Positions 36,305 through 45,189 of a DNA stretch of 64,000 bases are shown one piece after another. This DNA comes from Desulfovibrio sp. (GTDB taxonomy: Bacteria > Desulfobacterota > Desulfovibrionia > Desulfovibrionales > Desulfovibrionaceae). Every line of letters starts with the position of its first letter. The first letter of the stretch is position 1. Location: positions 1-64,000 of the forward strand of contig JAITSV010000055.1 in the NCBI GenBank assembly GCA_031287575.1, in the 5' to 3' direction. The notes below the pieces were generated by a model. It had not been told where the DNA came from and searched no databases. It saw only the letters and a program-made list of their open reading frames with translations. Position numbers and translations under genes: made by a program.

Positions 36305-37999
36305 CTACTTCTTGCGCTTGTCCAGGGCGGCCTGAAGGGCGCTGCCCAGGCTGCCGAAGCCGCTGGCATCGCCGGACACCACGGTGGCCGGGGCAGAGGA
36401 GCGCGAACCGCGTCCACCGTCACGCCCGCCGTCACGTCCCCAGTCACGGTTGCCCCCACGCCCTTCACGCGGCTCGCGCTTCTGGGGCTGGGCAAGCTTG
36501 CGCCATTCGCCGTCGTCCTCGCCGGTGGCGTCCGCCGGGGCCAGCGAGATGCGGCGGGCCTTCACGTCCAGGTCGCGCACCACCAGCGAGACTTCCGCGC
36601 CGGGGTTCAGCCCGGCGTAGGTCTTGGACTGGGGCGAGGTGGCGGCCACGGCGTTGGGCAGAAGCCCGGTGACGCCGGGGGCCAGGTTCACGAACAGGCC
36701 GAAGGGCGCGCGCTTTTCCACGGTGCCGGTGACGGTGGAGCCGGAGGGGAAGCGTTCTTCCACCGTGGCCCACGGGTCGCCTTCCGCGTCGCGCAGGCTC
36801 AGCGACAGCCGCTTGCGGGCGGGGTCCAGTTCCTTGACCCTGACGGACACGGTTTCGCCGGGGGTCACGGCCTCTTCGGGCTTGTTGATGCGGCGGGTCC
36901 AGGACATTTCGGAAAGGTGCACCAGGCCTTCCACGCCGGGCAGCACCTCGATGAAGGCGCCGAACGGGGCGAGGCGGGTGACCTTGCCGGTCAGGATCTG
37001 GTCGGCGTCCAGGCGTTCGGCCACGTCCTGCCACGGGTCGCCGGACACCTGGCGGATGGACAGGGAGATGCGCGGCCCCTTGCGGGAATCCTTGCCGCCC
37101 TTGCCTTCTTCCGCACCGGCGATGCCCAGTACCTTCACGCGCACCTTGTCGCCCACGCCTACGGCCTCGTCGGCCTGCTGCACGCGCGACCACGAAAGCT
37201 CGGAAACGTGCACCATGCCTTCCAGGCCGGGAGCGATTTCCACAAAGGCGCCGAACGGGGCAAGGCGGGCCACGGTACCTTCCAGCACGTCGCCTTCCTT
37301 CACGTTTTCCATGAGGGCGCTCAGCGCTTCGGCCTGTTCGCGCTCCAGCAGCATGCGGCGGGAAACCACGATGTTGCGGCCGTTCTGTTCCAGGCGGGTG
37401 ATCAGGAACTGGAAGGTCTGGCCGGTGAACGAGTCGGGCTCGGCACCGGGGCGCAGGTCCATCTGGCTGGCCGGGCAGAAGGCGCGGCGCTTCATGACTT
37501 CGACGTTGAAACCGCCCTTGCAGGGGCCGGTGACCTTGCCTTCGATGGGGATGCCCGCGTTCAGGGCGTCTTCCATCTGGGCCAGGCCCACCTGGCCGCC
37601 CATGGCGCGCGACAGTTTGATTTCATTGGCGTTGGCCGAAACCACGTACAGTTCCAGCACGTCGCCCACGGCCACGGGCAGGTTGCCTTCGGCGTCTTCC
37701 AGTTCCTTGCGGTCCACAAGACCGTCCACCTTGGCTCCGGTGGCGACGAAGACGGTGTCCTCGCCGATGGCCACCACGGTGGCCTTCACCCGTTCGCCGG
37801 TGCGCACGGTTTCAGCCGCGCCGGAATGTGCCTCCAGCAGGTCCGCGAAGCTGGCGTTCTCGTCGAATGCGTCGTCACCAGCCGTGTCCTGCGGGGCAGG
37901 GGCGGTGGTGGCTTCGGGGGCGGTGGCTTCCGCCTGTCCGGTTTCGGTGGTGGCCTCCGGGGCTTGCAGCCCGGTGGCTTCGGTGCGTTCACCAGTCAT
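36305..37999 (-). CDS. rpsA: S1-domain RNA-binding protein (ribosomal protein S1 type)
   Basis: Encodes 564 aa. At least five S1-like beta-barrel repeats are visible, the clearest being EGTVARLAPFGAFVEIAPG and TGKVTRLAPFGAFIEVLPG. Flanking them are an acidic Ala/Thr-rich N terminus (residues 1-50) and a basic Arg/Gly tail (RDGGRDGGRGSRSS). S1 proteins bind mRNA leaders on the 30S subunit. The RG-rich tail and divergent outer repeats mean it could be a paralogue rather than the main ribosomal S1. AAGGAG lies 9 bases before ATG 37999. It is divergent from the ppiC-like gene. Confidence 0.85.
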   Translation of the reverse strand: MTGERTEATGLQAPEATTETGQAEATAPEATTAPAPQDTAGDDAFDENASFADLLEAHSGAAETVRTGERVKATVVAIGEDTVFVATGAKVDGLVDRKELEDAEGNLPVAVGDVLELYVVSANANEIKLSRAMGGQVGLAQMEDALNAGIPIEGKVTGPCKGGFNVEVMKRRAFCPASQMDLRPGAEPDSFTGQTFQFLITRLEQNGRNIVVSRRMLLEREQAEALSALMENVKEGDVLEGTVARLAPFGAFVEIAPGLEGMVHVSELSWSRVQQADEAVGVGDKVRVKVLGIAGAEEGKGGKDSRKGPRISLSIRQVSGDPWQDVAERLDADQILTGKVTRLAPFGAFIEVLPGVEGLVHLSEMSWTRRINKPEEAVTPGETVSVRVKELDPARKRLSLSLRDAEGDPWATVEERFPSGSTVTGTVEKRAPFGLFVNLAPGVTGLLPNAVAATSPQSKTYAGLNPGAEVSLVVRDLDVKARRISLAPADATGEDDGEWRKLAQPQKREPREGRGGNRDWGRDGGRDGGRGSRSSAPATVVSGDASGFGSLGSALQAALDKRKK

Positions 38000-38089
38000 C
38001 AGTCCGATCTCCTTGAAAAGTGGCATGCGCCGCGTGGCGTTCACCCGCAATATCAGCGCCGAAGGGCAAGGGCAAGTGCGACGGCGTGG

Positions 38090-38118
38090 TTGCGTCGTCG
38101 TCCACGGCGTGCGATACT
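38090..38118 (+). promoter_or_regulatory. Possible promoter for ppiC
   Basis: TTGCGT (38090-38095) and GATACT (38113-38118) with a 17-bp spacer, 33 bases before the start codon; the match is modest. Confidence 0.3.
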
Positions 38119-38151
38119 GTAGGGAAATCGCCATTTTCGCAAGGAGGTTTC

Positions 38152-38436
38152 ATGCTCAAAGCCAAGGCACGCCACATTCTCGTCGATACCGAGGATGCCT
38201 GCAACGAATTGAAGGCCCGCATCCTGGCGGGTGAAGACTTCGCCGAGGTGGCGCGCGCCCACTCCAAGTGCCCGTCGGGCCGCCGTGGCGGCGACCTGGG
38301 GGAATTCCCCCGTGGCGCCATGGTGCCCGAATTCGACGAAGTCGTGTTCACCGGTGAAGTGGGTACCGTGCTCGGCCCGGTGCGCACCCAGTTCGGCCAT
38401 CATCTTATTGAAGTGACGGCGCGCTCCGGCAACTAG
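38152..38436 (+). CDS. ppiC: Parvulin-type peptidyl-prolyl cis-trans isomerase
   Basis: Encodes 94 aa, a stand-alone parvulin domain: ARHILVDTEDACNELKARIL at the start, SKCPSGRRGGDLGEFPRGAM in the middle and RTQFGHHLIEVTAR at the end, with both conserved active-site histidine regions. There is no signal peptide, so it is cytoplasmic, like E. coli PpiC. AAGGAGG is 4 bases upstream of the ATG. It is divergently transcribed from the S1-protein gene and close to hsp20 and a protease gene. Confidence 0.94.
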   Translation: MLKAKARHILVDTEDACNELKARILAGEDFAEVARAHSKCPSGRRGGDLGEFPRGAMVPEFDEVVFTGEVGTVLGPVRTQFGHHLIEVTARSGN

Positions 38437-38605
38437 GGGCCGGAACATCCTGATCTGGAAACAGCCCCTGTGAGTTCCGTACGGGAGTAGCCTTTCCGCA
38501 GCCGTCCTCTGGACGGGCCAACACCGCGGCCTTATTCAAACAGGCAGGCGGAAGCGCCCCGACGGGGAACGCAGCGTGCCATCGTTTATGCAGAGAACCG
38601 TAACC

Positions 38606-38654
38606 CGGCCGGGGCGGCTGCCCCGCAAGGCACCGCCCCGGCCGTCAGTTTTTT
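38606..38654 (+). terminator. Terminator between ppiC and hsp20
   Basis: A 12-bp perfect GC stem (38606-38617 with 38633-38644), then TCAG and six T (38649-38654). It lies 170 bp past ppiC and 160 bp before hsp20. No gene or heat-shock promoter was recognised elsewhere in 38437-38815. Confidence 0.75.
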
Positions 38655-38815
38655 GCCCGCCTTGCCGGCCAATCTGACGCATCCGGTCACGATGGTCAGG
38701 CTTGGCCGCACGGCAACTCCGGCCATCCAGGCAGCGGCGCAACGCGCCGCGCGGGAGGCACGCCGGACCCACCGGCCCGCCCGCACCTTGCCCCCCATTT
38801 ACGGAGGTCATTCGC

Positions 38816-39244
38816 ATGGCCAACTTCAAATTGTGGAAAAGCGAGGAATTGCAGCGTCTGAGAAACGAGAGCGACCGGATGTTCGACCGGTTGTGCTCCG
38901 GCCTTGGCCTGCCCTCGGTCTGCCAGCCGCTGATGGAACCGGCGTTGCGCATGATCGACACCCCCGATGCGGTGGTGGTCGAGGCGCAGTTGCCGGGCGT
39001 TACCGCCGAAGACCTCGACATCGTCATCACCGGCAGCGTGCTGCTGGTGCGCTGTGCCCAAAGCGCCACCTGCGGCATCGGTGAATCCAGCAGCCGCTAC
39101 GAAAGCCGCTTCATGCTGCCGTGCAAGATCCGCACGGAAGACGTGGAGGCGGAACTGGACGAGGGCGTCTTGCGCATCACCATGCCAAAGTGCCGCAGGC
39201 CCGAAGCGCGCCGCGTTCCCGTCAGGACCGGCCGGGCCGGTTGA
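38816..39244 (+). CDS. Hsp20/alpha-crystallin small heat-shock protein
   Basis: Encodes 142 aa with an alpha-crystallin domain (about 43-128): AVVVEAQLPGVTAEDLDIVI, RYESRFMLPCKIR and the signature GVLRITMPK. Small heat-shock proteins hold unfolding proteins in a refoldable state. It has six cysteines (27, 36, 80, 86, 103, 126), far above the usual near-zero for the family, which suggests metal binding or redox sensitivity. The C-terminal IxI motif is not obvious. GGAGGT is 7 bases before the ATG. The Lon-like protease gene starts 15 bp downstream, so they form an operon. Confidence 0.92.
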   Translation: MANFKLWKSEELQRLRNESDRMFDRLCSGLGLPSVCQPLMEPALRMIDTPDAVVVEAQLPGVTAEDLDIVITGSVLLVRCAQSATCGIGESSSRYESRFMLPCKIRTEDVEAELDEGVLRITMPKCRRPEARRVPVRTGRAG

Positions 39245-39259
39245 ACACAAGGAGGCACC

Positions 39260-41878
39260 ATGACCACTCCCAAGAAGGCGACCAAACGCACCGCTGCCTC
39301 TTCCGCGTCTTCGACACCGTCCGCACCCGCGCCCTCTTCCGCGTCTTCTTCCGCGTCATCGGCGGCTGGTGGGGGGCTTCCCGCTGCTCTCGCGCCCGAA
39401 CAGCTGCGCTGGACGCTGGACCCCGCAACGCTGCCCTTCGCCCATACCGGCGAAGTGGACGAACAGACCGACATCATCGGCCAGCGGCGGGGGGTGGATG
39501 CCTTTCGCTTCGGCATGGGCATGCAGGGCAAGGGTTACAACATCTTCGTCACCGGGGCCGTGGGCATCGGCAAGCTGTCCATGGTCAAGCGGCTGCTGGG
39601 CAATGGCGCGCGCGGCGAGGCCACGCCCGACGACCTGTGCTTCGTGAACAATTTCAAGACGCCGGAAGAGCCCATCCTGCTGCGCTTTCCCGCCGGCAAG
39701 GGCCGCGCCTTCAAGGCCGACGTGCAGGCGTTCCTGGACACGGTGAAGCGCGACATTCCCCAACTGTTCGAAAGCCAGGAATACATCGCCAGCAAGAACG
39801 AGATCATCGAGGCGCACGACAGGAAGACCCGTGACTTCTTCAAGAACTTGGAAACCAAGGTGCGCGATTCCGGCTTCGTGCTGGTGAACATGCAGATGGG
39901 CCAGATCCAGCGGCCGGACATCGTGCCCATCGTGGACGGCGAGCCGGTGCACCTGCTGAAGCTGGAGGAAATGGCCGCCAAGGGGCGCTTTCCCCGCGAG
40001 GAACTGGAAAAGCTTCAGGAAACCTACAAGACCCTGAAGGAAGAGATCGACGCCATCTTCCTGGACGTGCGCGAACTGCAAAAGGAAGTGAAGCGCAAGA
40101 CCGAAGAGGTGGACCGGCTCATGTTCATGAATTCGGCGCGCGACCTTGCCCGTCCGCTGCTGGAAGGCTACGCCGACCCCAAGGTGCAGAAGCACGTGGA
40201 GGCGGTGCTGGCCGACATGGCGGAAAACCTGGACGGCCTGAAGGTGATGGGCCAGCAGGTGCAGGGGCCCATGGGCATGTTCGTGCCCGCCCCGGCGGAG
40301 GCGGTGCTGCATCCCTACCAGGTCAACCTGCTGGTGGACAACGCGGAACTGGAAGGCCCGCCGGTGATCGTGGAATCGTTCCCCAACTACCGCAACCTGT
40401 TCGGGTCCATCGAGCGGGTCATGGACCGTTCCGGCCTGTGGCGCACCGATTTCACCAAGATCAACGCCGGGTCGTTCGTCAAGGCCAACGGCGGATATCT
40501 GGTGCTGAACCTGATGGACGCCATCATGGAACCGGGGGTCTGGCAAACCCTCAAGCGCGCCCTGAAGACGTCGGAAATAGAGATCCAGACCTTCGACCCT
40601 TACTATTTCATCACGGCCACGGGCATCAAGCCTGAATCCATCAGCATGGAGGTCAAGGTGGTGGTCATGGCCACGCCGCAGCTGTACCACATGCTGCGCC
40701 ACTACGACCCGGACGTGCAGAAGATCTTCAAGGTGTGGGCGGACTTCGATTCGTCCATGCCGCTGGACGACGGGTGCGTCACCGAGGTGGCCAAGCTGAT
40801 GAAGACCTTCGTGACGGCGCGCAGCCTGCGCCCCTTCGACGCCACCGCCGTGGCCGCCCTGCTGGAGCACGGCGTGCGCATGACCGGGCGGCGCGAAAAG
40901 CTGACCACCTCGTTCCCGGTGCTGCGCGACATCATGGAAGAGGCCGACTACATCGCCCGCGAAGCCGGGGCGGACATGGTGTCCGCCGCGCACGTGACCC
41001 GGGCGGTGGACGGGCGGCAGTACCGCGCCGGGCTCATCGAGGAGAAGGTGCAGGAGATGATCGACCGGGGCAGCGTGTTCATCGACACCGACGGCGAGGT
41101 CGTCGGGCAGGTGAACGGGCTGGCCGTGTACGCCATGGGCGACCACATGTTCGGCAAGCCTTCGCGCATCACCGCCACCACCTCCATGGGGCGCGAGGGC
41201 ATCATCAACATCGAGCGCGAATCGGACCTGTCCGGGGCCATCCACAACAAGGGCATGCTCATCCTGTCCGGCTACCTGCGCCGGGCCTTCGCCCAGGACA
41301 AGCCGCTGACCCTGGCGGCCTCCATCGCCTTCGAGCAGTCCTATGGGGGGGTGGACGGCGACTCGGCCTCGTCCACCGAACTGTACGCGCTGCTCTCCAG
41401 TCTGTCGGGCGTGCCCATCAAGCAGGGTATCGCCGTCACCGGCTCGGTGAACCAGAAGGGCGAGGTGCAGCCCATCGGCGGCGTGAACGAGAAGATCGAA
41501 GGCTTCCACGAGGTGTGCAGGCGCAAGGGGATGACCGGCGGGCAGGGCGTGCTGATACCTGCCGCCAACGTCAACGACCTGATGCTGAAACCCGAGGTGC
41601 TGGATTCGGTCCGTGCGGGCACCTTCCGCATCTGGGCGGTGCGCACGGTGGACGAGGGCATCGAACTGCTGACCGGCGTGCCCGCCGGGGTGCGCGGCGC
41701 GGACGGCAACTACCCGCCCGATTCCGTGTACGGCAAGGTGGACGTCCGGCTGCGCGAACTGGCCGAAGGGCTGCGTAGCTTTGGCGAAAAGAAGGACGAT
41801 AATGGGAACGGGGGCAACGGCAAGGCCAAGGGCAAGCGCGCCAAGCCTTCCAACGAGCCGGAAGACAAGAAGAAATAG
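39260..41878 (+). CDS. Lon-like AAA+ protease (LonB/S16 family)
   Basis: Encodes 872 aa. A degenerate-looking P-loop (TGAVGIGKLSM, about residue 93), an extended helical region, an AAA+ module without a typical Lon N domain, and a C-terminal S16 protease domain. The catalytic dyad is Ser702 in DGDSAS and Lys745 in GGVNEKIEGF, the 43-residue spacing found in Lon. The first 40 residues are Ser/Ala low-complexity and the last 35 are a Lys/Gly/Asn tail. AAGGAGG is 4 bases before the ATG. Pairing with hsp20 suggests joint handling of damaged proteins. Confidence 0.92.
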   Translation: MTTPKKATKRTAASSASSTPSAPAPSSASSSASSAAGGGLPAALAPEQLRWTLDPATLPFAHTGEVDEQTDIIGQRRGVDAFRFGMGMQGKGYNIFVTGAVGIGKLSMVKRLLGNGARGEATPDDLCFVNNFKTPEEPILLRFPAGKGRAFKADVQAFLDTVKRDIPQLFESQEYIASKNEIIEAHDRKTRDFFKNLETKVRDSGFVLVNMQMGQIQRPDIVPIVDGEPVHLLKLEEMAAKGRFPREELEKLQETYKTLKEEIDAIFLDVRELQKEVKRKTEEVDRLMFMNSARDLARPLLEGYADPKVQKHVEAVLADMAENLDGLKVMGQQVQGPMGMFVPAPAEAVLHPYQVNLLVDNAELEGPPVIVESFPNYRNLFGSIERVMDRSGLWRTDFTKINAGSFVKANGGYLVLNLMDAIMEPGVWQTLKRALKTSEIEIQTFDPYYFITATGIKPESISMEVKVVVMATPQLYHMLRHYDPDVQKIFKVWADFDSSMPLDDGCVTEVAKLMKTFVTARSLRPFDATAVAALLEHGVRMTGRREKLTTSFPVLRDIMEEADYIAREAGADMVSAAHVTRAVDGRQYRAGLIEEKVQEMIDRGSVFIDTDGEVVGQVNGLAVYAMGDHMFGKPSRITATTSMGREGIINIERESDLSGAIHNKGMLILSGYLRRAFAQDKPLTLAASIAFEQSYGGVDGDSASSTELYALLSSLSGVPIKQGIAVTGSVNQKGEVQPIGGVNEKIEGFHEVCRRKGMTGGQGVLIPAANVNDLMLKPEVLDSVRAGTFRIWAVRTVDEGIELLTGVPAGVRGADGNYPPDSVYGKVDVRLRELAEGLRSFGEKKDDNGNGGNGKAKGKRAKPSNEPEDKKK

Positions 41879-41978
41879 GCAGACGAAAGGTGCGCCCAAC
41901 GCCTGTGCCCCCTTGCCATATGGGGTCGGGCCGTGACCGGGCGTAGTGCCGCAAGCCGACCCAGCAGATGACTGAACG

Positions 41979-42012
41979 GGCGGCCCCTTCCTGCGGGAAG
42001 GGGCCGCCTTTT
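41979..42012 (+). terminator. Terminator of the hsp20-protease operon
   Basis: A 13-bp perfect stem (41979-41991 with 41996-42008), a TGCG loop and TTTT, 100 bp past the stop codon. Confidence 0.85.
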
Positions 42013-42334
42013 GCGTCTTGGCGCAAGTTGCGCGCCGGGGGCCGACGACATGCAGGCGGAAGGTGTTTGTCGCTGCATTGTCCGGGATTGCATGATGGCT
42101 GTGTGTTCAACCATCGAGATATCTATAATTATTTATTTCACAATGGAGCCGCACAGGCGCCTCATGCGCATGCGCCACGGAAAAAAGGCAAGGGTGTGTC
42201 GCGTAGTGCGCCGAAGAAACAGCTAGTCCCGCAAATGCACAATGTCCGTCCGTTCCGCATGCCGCATCTTGAACGGGAAGAACCATGTGATAAGAGGGGG
42301 TGACCCCTCTCCCGTAACGGCCAAAGGAGGACGC
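42013..42334 (+). promoter_or_regulatory. AT-rich leader region with nested hairpin
   Basis: This gap holds an AT-rich pocket (about 42110-42145) unusual for this GC-rich DNA, suitable for promoter opening. Just before the next gene is a 7-bp hairpin (42293-42299 with 42304-42310, loop GTGA). A second pairing, ACGGG 42273-42277 with CCCGT 42311-42315, encloses it and ends 8 bases before the ribosome site. No gene is seen. Confidence 0.45.
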
Positions 42335-42574
42335 ATGACCAACGAAGAGTATCCGTACGACTTGATGCAGGTCGTACTTGTGACGCGCGACGGCAAGCGG
42401 CTGGAGATAGAGGCGCGGGTGGGGGCGCTGTTGTTCGTTGACGTGGAACATGAAAACTGTTGCGTCAGTTGCGATGCACAGTCGTGGGGCGACGTGCCGG
42501 GCATGCGCCGCCGCGCGATACGCCGCATGATGGATGCGCTGCACGAGACGGTGCCCTTGCTGGCCGATTACTGA
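42335..42574 (+). CDS. Hypothetical protein, 79 aa
   Basis: A small protein of unknown family. It has a beta-rich start (DLMQVVLVTRDGKRLEIEAR), a Cys pair region (ENCCVSCDAQSWGD) and a helical, basic C terminus (MRRRAIRRMMDALHETV). The CCxxC arrangement could bind a metal. AAAGGAGG is 4 bases before ATG 42335; an open frame continues upstream but without a start signal. It is monocistronic, with a structured leader and a strong terminator, so expression is probably regulated on its own. Confidence 0.75.
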   Translation: MTNEEYPYDLMQVVLVTRDGKRLEIEARVGALLFVDVEHENCCVSCDAQSWGDVPGMRRRAIRRMMDALHETVPLLADY

Positions 42575-42627
42575 AGTGTAATCAGTTCGGAGTATGATCC
42601 TTCGGTTTCGCCGAAGGGGTATTGCTG

Positions 42628-42659
42628 GGGATGTCGCTTGACGCGGCATCCCTTTTTTT
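42628..42659 (+). terminator. Strong terminator after the 79-aa gene
   Basis: A 10-bp stem (42628-42637 with 42643-42652, one wobble) followed by seven T. A further 7-bp hairpin lies at 42599-42617. Confidence 0.85.
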
Positions 42660-43122
42660 GTCGTCGGCGCTGGCGAACGGCAGCACATTCATTCCCGCCG
42701 CATGTGGATCGGGGGTCGAATGGCAAGTGGGCCGGGGCGTACGGCGGGTGGTGGCCGGTGAACGGCGTGAGGTGCGGCATTCTTTTTCGGTAGTTCCACC
42801 ATTGCCCGCAAGTCGCCGATGAACGGCAAGCGGCGCCGCAAGCGGCCCAAGCCGGTCCAATTCCGGCGTTTCGCTCGTTTGCGGCGGCATGAGGGCCATT
42901 CACCGAAAGTGGTGTGGCGCTCTCGCCGCGTGGCCGTACAACGGAGCCATCGACACCGGCGGCTCGTGATGGCCCCCTGAGGCCCCATGATGATTCCATG
43001 ATGGGACATGACGGCCCATCACCGGACAGGGGCCGCCGGACGGGCACTGCACCGGCCCGCGCCCCCTATACGACGGACACAGCGGGCACGCGGCAAGGAC
43101 GGAACACCACAAGGAGGCACGC
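42660..43122 (+). other. Upstream region of the acetate-transport operon
   Basis: No gene is supported in these 460 bases. It must contain the promoter of the operon starting at 43123, but I could not identify convincing -35/-10 or -24/-12 elements. Short direct repeats (CCATGATG near 42985-43004) are present. Confidence 0.4.
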
Positions 43123-43635
43123 ATGGCCACGATCAGCGAAACGGCGGGCACCACCGACATGACCATGGAAGCCCCCCAGACCCAGATGACTCACATGTCC
43201 CACATGGCCCCGGCGCGACAAGGGACGCCGCATCAGGCGCATCAGGCGCATCAAGAGCAGCAGGGGTATCAGGGGCACCGGGGGCTCCGGGCGCACAACC
43301 ACCCCGACGAGGCGCAGTTCGCGGCGCTGGTCCGCGCCCGGTGGGGCGTTTCCCTTACCCTGACGGCCCTGATGCTGGCCATCTACTTCGGCTTCATCAT
43401 GGTGCTGGCCTTCCGGCGCGACCTGTTGCAGGCCCCCGTGGGCGGCGGCATGACCCTGGGCATCCCCGTGGGGTTCGGCATCATCGTCATCGCCTCGGCG
43501 CTCACTGGCGTGTACGTGTGGTGGGCAAACCGGTCGTATGACGGCGCGGTGCGCCGCATCGTGGCGGGCATGCACTCGGGCGTGCAGTCCGGCCAGCAAA
43601 CGGGCCAGACCATGAAGGGGGCGCACCATGGCTAG
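43123..43635 (+). CDS. DUF485 membrane protein, ActP partner
   Basis: Encodes 170 aa. The C-terminal two-thirds is a DUF485 domain with two membrane helices (about 72-97 and 110-134) and the [20 protein letters not shown] motif. DUF485 proteins (E. coli YjcH) are almost always encoded just before an acetate symporter. The first 60 residues are a His/Gln/Met-rich extension ([20 protein letters not shown]), which might bind metal. AAGGAGG is 7 bases before the ATG. It overlaps actP by 8 bp, implying coupled translation. Confidence 0.9.
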   Translation: MATISETAGTTDMTMEAPQTQMTHMSHMAPARQGTPHQAHQAHQEQQGYQGHRGLRAHNHPDEAQFAALVRARWGVSLTLTALMLAIYFGFIMVLAFRRDLLQAPVGGGMTLGIPVGFGIIVIASALTGVYVWWANRSYDGAVRRIVAGMHSGVQSGQQTGQTMKGAHHG

Positions 43636-45187
43636 CGAATTCACGTCCACCATCGGGCAGCCCAACGCGCTGTCCATCGGGTTCTTCTTCCTGTTCGTGG
43701 CCTTCACCCTGGGCGTCACCTGGTGGGCGGCCCGACGCAGCCGTTCGGCGGCGGAATTCTACGCGGCCGGGCGCAGCGTCACCGGGTTCCAGAACGGGCT
43801 GGCCCTTGCGGGCGACTACATGAGCGCGGCCTCGTTCCTGGGCATTGCCGGGCTGGTGGCGCTGAAGGGGTACGACGGGCTCATCTATTCCATCGGCTTC
43901 CTGGTGGGCTGGCCGGTGATGATGTTCCTCATTGCCGAGCCATTGCGCAACCTCGGCAAGTACACCTTTGCCGACGTGGTGGCCTACCGCCTGCGGCAAC
44001 GTCCCATCCGCGTGGCGGCGGCGTGCGGCTCGCTGATGACCGTGGCCTTCTACCTCATCGCCCAGATGGTGGGCTCCGGCTCGCTGGTGCACCTGATGTT
44101 CGGCCTGCCGTACGAAACGGCGGTGCTGGTGGTGGGCGCGGTGATGATCGCGTACGTGCTGTTCGGCGGCATGCTGGCCACCACCTGGGTGCAGATCATC
44201 AAGGCCGTGCTGCTGCTGGGCGGGGCCAGCGTGATGGTGTTCGTCGTGTTGCGGCACTTCGGCTTCAGCCCGGCGGAACTGTTCCGCGCATCCGCCGCAC
44301 GCTACGGCGACAAGGTTCTGGCCCCCGGCGGCCTCGTGTCCAACCCGTGGGACGCCCTGTCGCTGGGCATGGCGCTGATGTTCGGTACGGCCGGGCTGCC
44401 GCACATCCTGATGCGCTTCTACACCGTGCCGGACGCCAAGGCCGCCCGCAAGTCGGTGTTCTATGCCACGGGCCTCATCTCGTACTTCTACGTGCTTACC
44501 TTCATCATCGGCTTCGGCGCCATGACGCTGGTGGGGCAGGAGGTCGTCGCCGGGTTCGACAAGGGCGGCAACATGGCCGCGCTGCTGCTGGCCGAGGTGA
44601 CCGGCGGCACCATGTTCCTGGGCTTCATCGCCGCCGTGGCCTTCGCCACCATCCTGGCCGTGGTGGCCGGGCTGACCCTGGCGGGCGCCACCACCTATGC
44701 CCATGATCTCTACGCGAATGTGTTCCGGCGCGGGCAGTCCACGGAAGACGACGAGGTGCGCATGGCCAAGCGGGCCACCGTGGCGCTGGGCGTGCTGGCC
44801 GTGGCGCTGGGCATCGCCTTCAAGGGGCAGAACGTGGCCTTCATGGTGGGGCTGGCCTTCGCCATCGCCGCCAGCGCCAACTTCCCCGCGCTGCTCATGT
44901 CCATCCTGTGGAAGCGCTTTTCCACCTTCGGGGCGGTGTGCTCCATCGCCACCGGGGCCACGCTGGCCGTTGGGCTCATCGTGCTCAGCCCCACCGTGTG
45001 GGTGGACGTGCTGCATTCGCCCTGGGGCATGGCCGCACCCTTCATGCTGAAGAACCCGGCGCTCATCTCGCTGCCCGCCGCCTTCGCCGCCGGGTGGCTG
45101 GGCTCGGTGCTGCGGCCCGAACCCGACGCGGAACAGCGCTACGCCGAACAGAAGATCCGCAACTACCTTGGCGTGGGCGCGGAGTAG
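43628..45187 (+). CDS. actP: Cation/acetate symporter ActP
   Basis: Encodes 519 aa with about 13 membrane helices, in the sodium:solute symporter family. The acetate-permease pattern FAGRSV-like ([20 protein letters not shown]), [15 protein letters not shown] and [20 protein letters not shown] are seen. It should exchange acetate, the end product of incomplete lactate oxidation, across the cytoplasmic membrane with Na+ or H+. It overlaps the DUF485 gene and is followed 2 bp later by a CBS/DUF294 protein. Confidence 0.94.
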   Translation: MASEFTSTIGQPNALSIGFFFLFVAFTLGVTWWAARRSRSAAEFYAAGRSVTGFQNGLALAGDYMSAASFLGIAGLVALKGYDGLIYSIGFLVGWPVMMFLIAEPLRNLGKYTFADVVAYRLRQRPIRVAAACGSLMTVAFYLIAQMVGSGSLVHLMFGLPYETAVLVVGAVMIAYVLFGGMLATTWVQIIKAVLLLGGASVMVFVVLRHFGFSPAELFRASAARYGDKVLAPGGLVSNPWDALSLGMALMFGTAGLPHILMRFYTVPDAKAARKSVFYATGLISYFYVLTFIIGFGAMTLVGQEVVAGFDKGGNMAALLLAEVTGGTMFLGFIAAVAFATILAVVAGLTLAGATTYAHDLYANVFRRGQSTEDDEVRMAKRATVALGVLAVALGIAFKGQNVAFMVGLAFAIAASANFPALLMSILWKRFSTFGAVCSIATGATLAVGLIVLSPTVWVDVLHSPWGMAAPFMLKNPALISLPAAFAAGWLGSVLRPEPDAEQRYAEQKIRNYLGVGAE

Positions 45188-45189
45188 GC

